From Phytopseudomonas dryadis (lineage in GTDB: Bacteria; Pseudomonadota; Gammaproteobacteria; Pseudomonadales; Pseudomonadaceae), in assembly GCF_004327355.1 (NCBI RefSeq), contig NZ_QJUM01000020.1, positions 1 to 64,000 on the forward strand: a stretch of 64,000 bases of DNA, read 5' to 3'. Below are positions 26,233-35,487 of this stretch, piece by piece. The stretch's first letter is position 1. The number at the start of each line of letters is the position of its first letter. A program made the translations under genes and the position numbers. The notes beneath the pieces were generated by a model. The model was given only the letters and a program-made list of their open reading frames with translations. It made no database searches and was not told the origin of the DNA.

Positions 26233-27398
26233 GGCGTGGTCTCCAGTTCAGGGGTGGGGCGTTTGCTCGCGGCGACCGCGGCGGGCGGCGGCGCGGCGAC
26301 CACCTGCGGCTTGCGCCGCAAGCGCGCCAGCCAGCGCTTGCCGTGGCTGTCCCAGAGGCCGGCGAGGCCGTTGGGGAAGTACATCACCACGACGATGAAC
26401 AGCCCGCCCATCAGGTACAGCCACAGCTCGGGGAAGCTCTCGGAGAAGTAGGTCTTGCCGAAGTTGACCAGCAGCGCGCCGTACACTGCGCCGAGCAGCG
26501 ACAGGCGCCCGCCGACCGCGGCGAAGATGACCATCTCGATCGACGGCACGATGCCGACGAAGCTCGGCGACATGAAGCCCACCTGCAGGGTGAACATCGC
26601 CCCGCCGATACCGGCGAACGCCGCGCCGACGCAGAACACGAAGACCTTGAAGCTGGCCACGTCGTAGCCGGAGAAACGCACCCGTTCCTCCTTGTCGCGC
26701 ATCGCCAGCAGCAAGCGGCCGAGCTTGGAGGCGATGATGAAGCGGGCGATGAGGATGCAGCCGATCAGCAGCGCCGCGCTGACGAAGTAGAGGATCAGCT
26801 TGGCCTCGTCGCTACGGATGTCCCAGCCCTTCAGGGTGCGCAGGTCGGTGATGCCGTTGACCCCGCCGGTCAGGCCCTGCTGGCCGATGATCAGCACGGT
26901 GAGGATCAGCGCGATGGCCTGGGTGACGATGGAGAAGTACACGTCGCCGACGCGGCGCTTGAACATCGCCAGGCCGATCACCAGCGCCAGCAGCACCGGC
27001 ACCGCCACTACCGCGACCAGGGTGAAGCCGAGGCTGTGGAAGGGCTCCCAGAACAGCGGCAGTTCGGTGATCTGGTTCCAGTCCATGAAGTCCGGAATGC
27101 CGGGGGTGGACTGGATCCTGGTGCTCTCCGGGTCGGACGCCTCGAGCTTGAGGAACATCGCCATGCAGTAGCCGCCGAGGCCGAAGAAGATGCCCTGGCC
27201 GAGGCTGAGGATGCCGCCGTAGCCCCAGCACAGCACCAGGCCGACGGCGACGAAGGCGTAGGTCAGGTACTTGCCCACCATGTTCAGGCGGAAGGCGTCG
27301 AGCGCCAGCGGCAGCACCACCAGGATCAGCGTGGCGAGCAGCGCCAGGCCGATGGCGCCCTGCTTGCCGCCGAGCAGTTTGTCGAGTGTCGGGTTCAT
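26229..27398 (-). CDS. urtC: Amide/urea ABC transporter permease UrtC-type
   Basis: 389 aa LivM-type permease with about ten hydrophobic segments. UrtC-type blocks include LCWGYGGILSLGQGIFFGLG, GLTGGVNGITDL and VRFSGYDVASFKVFVFC. The C-terminus is a Pro/Ala-rich cytoplasmic tail. Starts 10 bases after the urtB stop. Confidence 0.92.
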   Translation of the reverse strand: MNPTLDKLLGGKQGAIGLALLATLILVVLPLALDAFRLNMVGKYLTYAFVAVGLVLCWGYGGILSLGQGIFFGLGGYCMAMFLKLEASDPESTRIQSTPGIPDFMDWNQITELPLFWEPFHSLGFTLVAVVAVPVLLALVIGLAMFKRRVGDVYFSIVTQAIALILTVLIIGQQGLTGGVNGITDLRTLKGWDIRSDEAKLILYFVSAALLIGCILIARFIIASKLGRLLLAMRDKEERVRFSGYDVASFKVFVFCVGAAFAGIGGAMFTLQVGFMSPSFVGIVPSIEMVIFAAVGGRLSLLGAVYGALLVNFGKTYFSESFPELWLYLMGGLFIVVVMYFPNGLAGLWDSHGKRWLARLRRKPQVVAAPPPAAVAASKRPTPELETTP

Positions 27399-27408
27399 CA
27401 GCGGCTCC

Positions 27409-28326
27409 TTATTTGCGCACCTTGATCGAGAACAGCCCCTGCGGGCGCAGCATCAGGATCAGCACCACCGCCGACAGGGTCAGCACCTTGGCCATCGAAC
27501 CGCTGGTGAAGAACTCCAGCAGCGATTGCGCCTGGGCGATGCCGAACGCCGAGGCGATGGTGCCGAGCAGGCTGGAGGCGCCGCCGAACACCACCACCAG
27601 GAAGGTATCGACGATGTACAGGGAACCCGCGGTCGGCCCGGTGGAACCGATGGTGGTGAAGGCCGCGCCGGCGACACCGGCCACGCCGCAACCGAGGGCG
27701 AAGGTCATGCGGTCGACGCGCCGGGTATTGATGCCCACGCCACGCGCCATCACCCGGTTCTGCATGGTGGCGCGCACCTGCAGGCCCCAGCGCGAACGGT
27801 AGATCATGAGGAACAGGGTGGCGGTGAGCAGAACGGTCAGGCCCATGACGAACAGGCCGTTGCGCGGAATGTCGATGGCCTCGGTGGGGTTCCACGAGCC
27901 CATCAGCCAGTCCGGCAGGGTGGCGCTCACTTCACGGGCGCCGAAGATCGAGCGAAAGCCCTGCTGCATCACCAGCGACAGGCCCCACGTGGCCAGCAGG
28001 GTGTCCAGCGGGCGCTGGTAGAGCTTGCTGATCATCGCCCACTCCACCAGCCAGCCGATAACCCCGGCGATGAAGAACGAGAGGGCGATGGCGAGGAAGA
28101 AATAGTAGGGCCCGAAGGCCGGTGCGTATTGCGCGGTGAGTGAGGACACCACGAAGGTGGTGTAGGCGCCGATGGTGAGGAACTCGCCATGCGCCATGTT
28201 GATCACGCCCATCTGGCCGAAGATGATCGCCAGCCCCAGAGCCATCAGCAGCAGAACGCAGAACACGGACAAGCCGTTGAACCCCTGCATGGCCGCGATG
28301 GCGCCGAATTCCGATAGCCATTCCAT
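27409..28326 (-). CDS. urtB: Amide/urea ABC transporter permease UrtB/FmdE-type
   Basis: 305 aa LivH-type permease with about eight spans; NMAHGEFLTIGAYTTF and GVAGAAFTTIGSTGPTAG fit the family. Housekeeping UrtB of pseudomonads is, from memory, around 500 aa with an N-terminal extension; that extension is missing here. The short form, and linkage to formamidase, fit the Methylophilus FmdDEF amide/urea transporter better than the urease-linked system. Confidence 0.88.
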   Translation of the reverse strand: MEWLSEFGAIAAMQGFNGLSVFCVLLLMALGLAIIFGQMGVINMAHGEFLTIGAYTTFVVSSLTAQYAPAFGPYYFFLAIALSFFIAGVIGWLVEWAMISKLYQRPLDTLLATWGLSLVMQQGFRSIFGAREVSATLPDWLMGSWNPTEAIDIPRNGLFVMGLTVLLTATLFLMIYRSRWGLQVRATMQNRVMARGVGINTRRVDRMTFALGCGVAGVAGAAFTTIGSTGPTAGSLYIVDTFLVVVFGGASSLLGTIASAFGIAQAQSLLEFFTSGSMAKVLTLSAVVLILMLRPQGLFSIKVRK

Positions 28327-28341
28327 TAGAGAATCCTCGTT

Positions 28342-28400
28342 GAAAGCCGCTGGAGGCTGGAGGCTGAACGAAATCGAATCGTCCAGCCTCCAGCGCTTTC
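28342..28400. repeat. palindromic repeat, copy 3, in urtA-urtB gap
   Basis: GAAAGCCGCTGGAGGCTGG (28342-28360) pairs with CCAGCCTCCAGCGCTTTC (28383-28400). It matches the copies at 22571 and 25341. It could help terminate or stabilise mRNA so that the binding protein is made in excess over the permeases. Confidence 0.8.
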
Positions 28401-28414
28401 TTCGGCTCTTCGCC

Positions 28415-29647
28415 TTACTGGTAGCCTTTCGGGAACGGATTCGGTTCGATCAGATCGGACTCGAATACCACCTTGAACTGACCGTCCTTCTGCACTTCAC
28501 CGATGCGGGTCTTGCTCCACAGGTGATGGTTGTCGTGCACCTTGACGTAGCCTTCCGGCGCGCTGGTCAGCTCGATGCTCGGGGAAGCGGCGACCACCTT
28601 GTCGATGTCGAAGCTGCCGGCCTTCTCCACCGCGGCCTTCCACAGCCAGGGGCCGAGGTAGGCGGCCTGGGTCACGTCGCCGATCACCGCGTCCTTGCCG
28701 TACTTGGCCTTGAAAGCTTCGACGAAGGCGGTGTTGTTCGGGTTGTCCAGGCTCTGGAAGTACTTCATCGAGGCGTAGAAGCCTTCCATGTTCTCGCCGC
28801 CGATACCGAGCAGCTCATCCTCGGTCACCGACAGGGTCAGCAGGGTTTGCTTGTCGGCGGTCACGCCGGCGGCCTTCATCTGCTTGTAGAAGGCCACGTT
28901 GGAGCCGCCGACCACCGCGGCGAAGACCACGTCGGGCTTGCGCAGCTTGATCTTGTTGATCAGCGAGCCGAACTGGGTATTGCCCAGCGGGTAGTACTCC
29001 TCGCCGACCACCTTGCCACCGAGCACGCTCTCGATGTGCTTGCGGGCGATCTTCATCGAGGTGCGCGGCCAGATGTAGTCGGAGCCGATCAGGTAGAAGG
29101 TCTTGGCCTCCTTCTCCTTGGCCACCCAGTCGAGCCCGGCGAGGATCTGCTGGGTCGCCTCCTGGCCGGTGTAGATGACGTTCTTCGACTGCTCCAGGCC
29201 CTCGTAGAAGGTCGGGTAGTAGAGCAGCCCGTTCTCCCGCTCGAATACCGGCAGCACCGCCTTGCGCGAGGCCGAGGTCCAGCAGCCGAACACGGTGGCG
29301 ACCTTGTCGTTCACCAGCAGCTTGCGCGCCTTCTCGGCGAAGGTTGGCCAGTCGGAAGCCCCATCTTCCTGGATCACCTTGATCTGCCGGCCGAGCACCC
29401 CGCCGCTGGCGTTGATCTGCTCGATGGCCAGGCGCTCGGCCTGGATCGACCCGGTCTCGGAAATGGCCATGGTGCCGGTGGCCGAATGCAGAATGCCGAC
29501 CGTGACCTCGCTATCGGTCACCGCCAGGCCGGTGCTGTTCACCTCGGCGCTGGCCACCTGGCCGAACAGGCTGGCGGCCAGCAGCGAGAGCGCCGCGGCG
29601 CCCGCCGCCAGCCGGCGGGGAAGAAGTCGAATCGGTTGAGAATCCAT
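28415..29647 (-). CDS. urtA: Amide/urea ABC transporter substrate-binding protein UrtA/FmdD-type
   Basis: 410 aa periplasmic binding protein of the LivJ/AmiC/UrtA class. The twin-Arg-containing signal region (LLPRRLAAGAAALSLLAASL) leads to a mature start after ASA. Blocks VTVGILHSATGTMAISETG, CWTSASRKAVLPVFE, LLYYPTFYEGLEQSKNVIYT (20 shown) and DNHHLWSKTRIGE are typical of amide/urea binders. The ATG at 29647 is preceded by AGGAGC. It is the first gene of the nine-gene leftward cluster, directly beside the palindromic operator. Confidence 0.93.
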   Translation of the reverse strand: MDSQPIRLLPRRLAAGAAALSLLAASLFGQVASAEVNSTGLAVTDSEVTVGILHSATGTMAISETGSIQAERLAIEQINASGGVLGRQIKVIQEDGASDWPTFAEKARKLLVNDKVATVFGCWTSASRKAVLPVFERENGLLYYPTFYEGLEQSKNVIYTGQEATQQILAGLDWVAKEKEAKTFYLIGSDYIWPRTSMKIARKHIESVLGGKVVGEEYYPLGNTQFGSLINKIKLRKPDVVFAAVVGGSNVAFYKQMKAAGVTADKQTLLTLSVTEDELLGIGGENMEGFYASMKYFQSLDNPNNTAFVEAFKAKYGKDAVIGDVTQAAYLGPWLWKAAVEKAGSFDIDKVVAASPSIELTSAPEGYVKVHDNHHLWSKTRIGEVQKDGQFKVVFESDLIEPNPFPKGYQ

Positions 29648-29736
29648 CGCTTTGCTCCTGAGCTGGTTATTCGTGCCGAACCACGCCGGCTGCGCAGCCA
29701 GGATGCGTCGCCCCCGGCAAGCGGGGTATACGCAGC

Positions 29737-29767
29737 ATGACGTAACGGCATACGTCATCTGACGTAC
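29737..29767. promoter_or_regulatory. perfect palindrome plus third half-site between urtA and kinase gene
   Basis: ATGACGTA (29737-29744), a 6-base spacer, then TACGTCAT (29751-29758); a third half-site TGACGTA follows at 29760-29766. It lies about 90 bases upstream of urtA and 180 upstream of the kinase gene. Symmetry and repetition upstream of fmdA suggest the operator of a dimeric regulator, most simply the LuxR-type regulator encoded at 33316. Confidence 0.65.
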
Positions 29768-29945
29768 AGCACCACGCGCCACCCTGGTGCAAGCTGAGCG
29801 CGAGAAAACCAGCCAGGCAGAAGCCCGCGCGCGCGACAGGGGCCTTGCCGAGCCGGGGCATGGAAGTTGCAGTTTTCGCCGAGCACAGGACTGCGCTCTC
29901 GCGGCTGGATCCGCCCTCAAAGAGACCAGAATCAGGACACCACCC

Positions 29946-32900
29946 GTGCAGCAGACCGGCACCCAGCGCATCATCAAGATCCGCCGCGACTACAACTCCT
30001 GGGTCGCCGACGAGACCATGGAAGACTACGCCCTGCGCTTCACGCCCAGGTCGTTTCGCAAGTGGTCGGAGCTGCGCATCGCCAACACCGCCCTGGGCGC
30101 GGTGTCGTTCCTCGCCCTGGAGGCCATCGGCGGCGCCCTGGCGCTGTCCTACGGCTTCACCAACACCCTGTGGGCGGTGCTCGCGGTGAGCCTGGTGATC
30201 TTCCTCACCGGCCTGCCGATCAGCTACTACGCCGCCCGCTACGGCCTGGACATGGACCTGCTGACCCGCGGCGCCGGCTTCGGTTACATCGGCTCGACCA
30301 TCACCTCGCTGATCTACGCCAGCTTCACCTTCCTGTTCTTCGCCCTCGAGGCAGCGATCATGGCCCTGGCCCTGGAGCTGTACTTCGACATCCCGCTGGC
30401 CCTGGCCTACGTCCTCTGCTCGATCATCATCATCCCGCTGGTGGCCTACGGCGTGACCCTGATCAGCCGCCTGCAACTGTGGACCCAGCCGCTGTGGCTG
30501 ATCCTGCTGCTGCTGCCCTACGTGTTCGTCATCGCCAAGAACCCCGAGGCGCTATCGGATCTGACCAGTTTCGCCGGCCGCGAGGGCGAGCCCGGCAGCT
30601 TCAACCTGCTGCACTTCGGCGCCGCCTGCACCGTGGCCCTGGCGCTGGTCACGCAGATCGGCGAGCAGGTCGACTACCTGCGCTTCCTGCCGGAGAAGAC
30701 CCGGGCCAACCGCGGCCGCTGGTGGGCCGCGCTGGTACTCGCCGGGCCTGGCTGGATCATTCCCGGGGCGCTGAAAATGCTCGCCGGCGCCTTCCTCGCC
30801 TTTCTCGCCCTGCAGCATGAAATCCCCATCGAGCGCGCCGCCGAGCCGACGCAGATGTACCTGGTGGCCTTCAACTACGTGTTCGCCTCGCCGCAGTGGG
30901 CGCTGGCGGCCATGGTGCTGTTCGTCATCGTCAGCCAGGTGAAGATCAACGTCACCAACGCCTACGCCGGCTCGCTGGCCTGGTCCAACTTCTTCGCCCG
31001 CATCACCCACAGCCACCCCGGCCGCGTGGTGTGGCTGGTGTTCAACGTGGCCATCGCCCTGATCCTGATGGAGCTGGGCGTGTTCGAGGCGATCGAGGAG
31101 GTGCTCGGCCTCTACGCCAATATCGCCATCGCCTGGATCGGCGCGCTGGTCGCCGACCTGGTGCTGAACAAGCCGCTGGGGCTGTCGCCGAAGTACATCG
31201 AGTTCAAGCGCGCACACCTGTACGACATCAACCCGGTGGGCGTCGGCGCCATGCTGATCGCCTCCCTGCTCTCGGTGCTGGCCCACGGCGGCCTGTTCGG
31301 CGAACTGGCCCAGGCCGCCTCACCCGCGGTGGCGCTGGGCTCGGCCTTCCTCCTCGCGCCGCTGCTGGCCTGGGCCACCGGCGGGCGCTACTACATCGCC
31401 CGCGAGCGCCAGCCGCATCTGCTCTACCCCTACACCCAGGCGGGCCAGGTGCAGTGCGTGCTGTGCAGCAACCGCTTCGAGGAGCCGGACACCGCCTTCT
31501 GCCCGGCCTACGGCGCGCCGATCTGCTCGTTGTGCTGCTCGCTGGACGCGCGCTGCGACGACCTGTGCAAGCCCCGCGCACGGCTGGTCGACCAGCTCGA
31601 CGACTTCGTCGGCTGGCTGTTTCCCAGGGTCTCCATCCCGCGCCTGCACAGTCGCCTGGCGCAGTACCTGGGACTGCTGAGCCTGCTGGTGCTGATGCTG
31701 TTCGGCGCCCTGGCGCTGATCTACAGCCAGGTCTCGCTGGGCCTGTCGACGCAGGAGCCGGAGATGCGCCAGACGCTGTTCCAGGCTTTCCTCAAGGCCT
31801 TCCTGACCCTCTCGCTGTTCGCCGCCATGCTCGCCTGGTGGCTGGTGCTGACCCGCGAGAGCCGCCGCGTGGCGCAGGAGGAATCGGATCGCCAGACCCT
31901 GCTGCTGATGCAGGAGATCGAGGCCCACCGCAAGACCGACGAAGCCCTGCAGCAGGCCAAGGAAGCCGCCGAGGCGGCCAACGCGGCGAAGAGCCGCTAC
32001 GTCACCGGGCTGTCCCACGAACTGCGCACGCCGCTCAACAGCATCCTCGGCTACACCCAGATCCTGCAGCGCGACGCGGCCATGCCGCCCCAGCACCAGG
32101 ATGCCCTGGCCACCATCCTGCGCAGCGGCTCGCACCTGCTGTCGCTGATCGACGGCCTGCTCGACGTGGCCAGGATCGAGGCCGGCAAGCTGCACCTGGA
32201 GCTGGCGGAAATCCCCTTCCCCGAGTTCATCGATCAGCTCGAACGCATGTTCACCCCGCAGGCGGCGGAAAAGGGCCTGGGTTTCACCCTCGAACGCCTC
32301 GGCCGCATGCCGGCGGTGGTGCGCGGCGACGAGAAGCGCGTGCGGCAGATCCTGATCAACCTGCTGGGCAACGCGGTGCGCTTCACCGACCACGGCGAAG
32401 TGCGCCTGCGCGTCGGCTACATGCGCGAGACCGCCACCTTCGAGATCATCGACACCGGTATCGGCATCGCGCTGGAGCAGATCGAACGCATCTTCCAGCC
32501 GTTCGAGCGCGGCGACCTGATGCGCCAGGACAACGGCGTCGGCCTCGGCCTGACCATCACCCGCATGCTCACCGCACTGATGGGCGGCGAGCTGTCGGTG
32601 CACAGCGAGCCGGGCCAGGGCACCCGCTTCCAGGTGCGCCTGTTCCTCTCCGAAGTGCGCGTGCCGCAGGCGGTGGTGTACGTCGAGCACGACATCCTCG
32701 GCTACCAGGGCGAGCGCCGGCTGATCCTGGTGGTGGACGACCACCTGGAACACCGCCGCGTGCTGGCCGGCATGCTCGAACCGCTGGGCTTTTCGGTGAT
32801 CCAGGCCGCCAGCGGCCAGGAAGCCATCCGCCTGGTGGCGCTGCACGGCCCGGACCTGATCCTCATGGACCTGTCCATGCCGCAGATGGACGGCTGGGAA

Positions 32901-33341
32901 ACCAGCCGCCTGATCCGCCGCAACACCCGGTGCCGGGCGCCGATCATCGTGATCTCCGCCAACGCCTTCACCGACGACCGCGAACGCAGCGTCGCCGCCG
33001 CCTGCGACGACTACCTGGCCAAGCCGGTGTACACCCCGCAGTTGCTCGAACGCATCCAGCGGCAACTCGGTCTGACCTGGCTGCACCGCACCCAGGAACA
33101 AGCGCCAGCCGCCCAGGCCATGGTGCTGCCGGGCAGCGACGACCTGCAGGCGCTGCGCGAGCTCGGTGCCCTGGGCTACGTGCGCGGCATCCAGCAGCAC
33201 CTGGATGACATCGACCAGCGTGACCCCGCCTGCGCCAGTTTCACCGCCACACTGCGTTTGCTGGTGAAGAACTTCCAGCTCGACGAATTCAACCGCCAAC
33301 TGAAGGAGGCCGAACATGAATGCGCCACTCCCCCAGCCTGA
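29946..33341 (+). CDS. NCS1-type transporter / hybrid histidine kinase / receiver fusion
   Basis: 1131 aa from the GTG at 29946 (AGGA nine bases upstream). Residues about 10-500 form a 12-span permease-like module of the purine-cytosine permease (NCS1) family (RRDYNSWVADETMEDYALRF, GAGFGYIGSTITSLIY). A cysteine-rich stretch at 504-541 follows (CVLCSNRF, CPAYGAPICSLCC, CDDLC), resembling a zinc-binding knuckle. Next are two more spans, a coiled coil, the HisKA phospho-site His691 (SHELRTPLNS), an HATPase domain (DTGIGI, GVGLGLTI) and a receiver with Asp975 (LILMDLSMPQMDG). The C-terminal ~100 residues are helical. It is divergent from urtA, and its last 26 bases overlap the LuxR-type regulator gene. 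Likely a transporter-like sensor for amides, urea or a nucleobase-like compound controlling the cluster; the ligand is unknown. Confidence 0.9.
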   Translation: MQQTGTQRIIKIRRDYNSWVADETMEDYALRFTPRSFRKWSELRIANTALGAVSFLALEAIGGALALSYGFTNTLWAVLAVSLVIFLTGLPISYYAARYGLDMDLLTRGAGFGYIGSTITSLIYASFTFLFFALEAAIMALALELYFDIPLALAYVLCSIIIIPLVAYGVTLISRLQLWTQPLWLILLLLPYVFVIAKNPEALSDLTSFAGREGEPGSFNLLHFGAACTVALALVTQIGEQVDYLRFLPEKTRANRGRWWAALVLAGPGWIIPGALKMLAGAFLAFLALQHEIPIERAAEPTQMYLVAFNYVFASPQWALAAMVLFVIVSQVKINVTNAYAGSLAWSNFFARITHSHPGRVVWLVFNVAIALILMELGVFEAIEEVLGLYANIAIAWIGALVADLVLNKPLGLSPKYIEFKRAHLYDINPVGVGAMLIASLLSVLAHGGLFGELAQAASPAVALGSAFLLAPLLAWATGGRYYIARERQPHLLYPYTQAGQVQCVLCSNRFEEPDTAFCPAYGAPICSLCCSLDARCDDLCKPRARLVDQLDDFVGWLFPRVSIPRLHSRLAQYLGLLSLLVLMLFGALALIYSQVSLGLSTQEPEMRQTLFQAFLKAFLTLSLFAAMLAWWLVLTRESRRVAQEESDRQTLLLMQEIEAHRKTDEALQQAKEAAEAANAAKSRYVTGLSHELRTPLNSILGYTQILQRDAAMPPQHQDALATILRSGSHLLSLIDGLLDVARIEAGKLHLELAEIPFPEFIDQLERMFTPQAAEKGLGFTLERLGRMPAVVRGDEKRVRQILINLLGNAVRFTDHGEVRLRVGYMRETATFEIIDTGIGIALEQIERIFQPFERGDLMRQDNGVGLGLTITRMLTALMGGELSVHSEPGQGTRFQVRLFLSEVRVPQAVVYVEHDILGYQGERRLILVVDDHLEHRRVLAGMLEPLGFSVIQAASGQEAIRLVALHGPDLILMDLSMPQMDGWETSRLIRRNTRCRAPIIVISANAFTDDRERSVAAACDDYLAKPVYTPQLLERIQRQLGLTWLHRTQEQAPAAQAMVLPGSDDLQALRELGALGYVRGIQQHLDDIDQRDPACASFTATLRLLVKNFQLDEFNRQLKEAEHECATPPA

Positions 33342-34020
33342 ATCGAGGCTGCCTGCCAGCCTGCCGGCCGAGCGCGGCATCATCCTCATCGTCGACGACA
33401 CCCCGGACAACCTCGCGCTGCTCTCCGACGCTCTCGACGATGCCGGCTACATGGTGTTGGTGGCGCTGGACGGCGCCAGCGCGCTGGGGCGCATCCAGCG
33501 GCGGCGCCCCGACCTGATCCTGCTCGACGCGATGATGCCGGGGCTGGACGGCTTCGAGACCTGCCGACGGATCAAGGCCGATCCCGATAGCGCCGACATC
33601 CCGGTGCTGTTCATGACCGCCCTGACCGACAGCGAGCACGTGGTACAGGGCTTCGAGGCCGGTGGCATCGACTACGTGACCAAGCCGATCAACCCGGGCG
33701 AGGTGCTCGCCCGCGTCGCCTCGCACCTGCGCACCGCGCGCATCCTGCAGGCGGCACGCGCCGCCTCGGAACCGCTCAACCTGAGCCTGGACGATGCCCC
33801 GGCCCATGCGTGCCTGTCGGCGCGTTTCCAGCTCACCGAGCGCGAGGTGCAGGTGCTGCGCTGGGTGGCCTGCGGCAAGACCAACCGCGACATCGGCGAC
33901 ATCCTCGGCCTCAGCCCGCGCACGGTGAACAAGCACCTGGAGCACGTCTACGTGAAATTGGGTGTGGAGACCCGAACCGCGGCGGCTGCGGTAGCCATTT
34001 CTGCCAGAATGGTGCGTTGA
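33316..34020 (+). CDS. Response regulator, receiver plus LuxR-type HTH
   Basis: 234 aa. The receiver domain (residues 22-140) has IVDDTPDN, phospho-acceptor Asp71 (LLLDAMMPGLDG) and the conserved KP motif (YVTKPINPGE). The C-terminal LuxR/GerE helix-turn-helix includes LTEREVQVLRWVACGKTNRD and LSPRTVNKHLEHVYVKLGV. It overlaps the end of the hybrid-kinase gene by 26 bases, so the pair is co-translated and probably forms a phosphorelay. It is a candidate to bind the TACGTCAT palindrome upstream of urtA and fmdA. Confidence 0.92.
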   Translation: MNAPLPQPESRLPASLPAERGIILIVDDTPDNLALLSDALDDAGYMVLVALDGASALGRIQRRRPDLILLDAMMPGLDGFETCRRIKADPDSADIPVLFMTALTDSEHVVQGFEAGGIDYVTKPINPGEVLARVASHLRTARILQAARAASEPLNLSLDDAPAHACLSARFQLTEREVQVLRWVACGKTNRDIGDILGLSPRTVNKHLEHVYVKLGVETRTAAAAVAISARMVR

Positions 34021-34164
34021 TCCGCTCGGTTCGTCGCCATACCCTCGGTTGCCGGGTCGTGTCGCTACAGGGCACCGCCAAAAACTGCTTGCGTTGTCAT
34101 CGCGTGGAATGCCAGCCGGGTTTTGACGCCGCATGACCGAGCGCAGTCGTATTCACACAGCCTG

Positions 34165-35479
<1,315 letters not shown>

Positions 35480-35487
<8 letters not shown>

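Noticed and set aside
29787..29945. N-terminal extension of the hybrid kinase
   Set aside because: The residues are not conserved-looking and no ribosome site is present; the GTG at 29946 has AGGA at suitable spacing and begins the NCS1-like sequence.
30896..33208. 770-codon frame within the hybrid kinase gene
   Set aside because: A +2-frame shadow rich in Arg/Pro/Gly with no domain; the kinase frame carries every expected motif.
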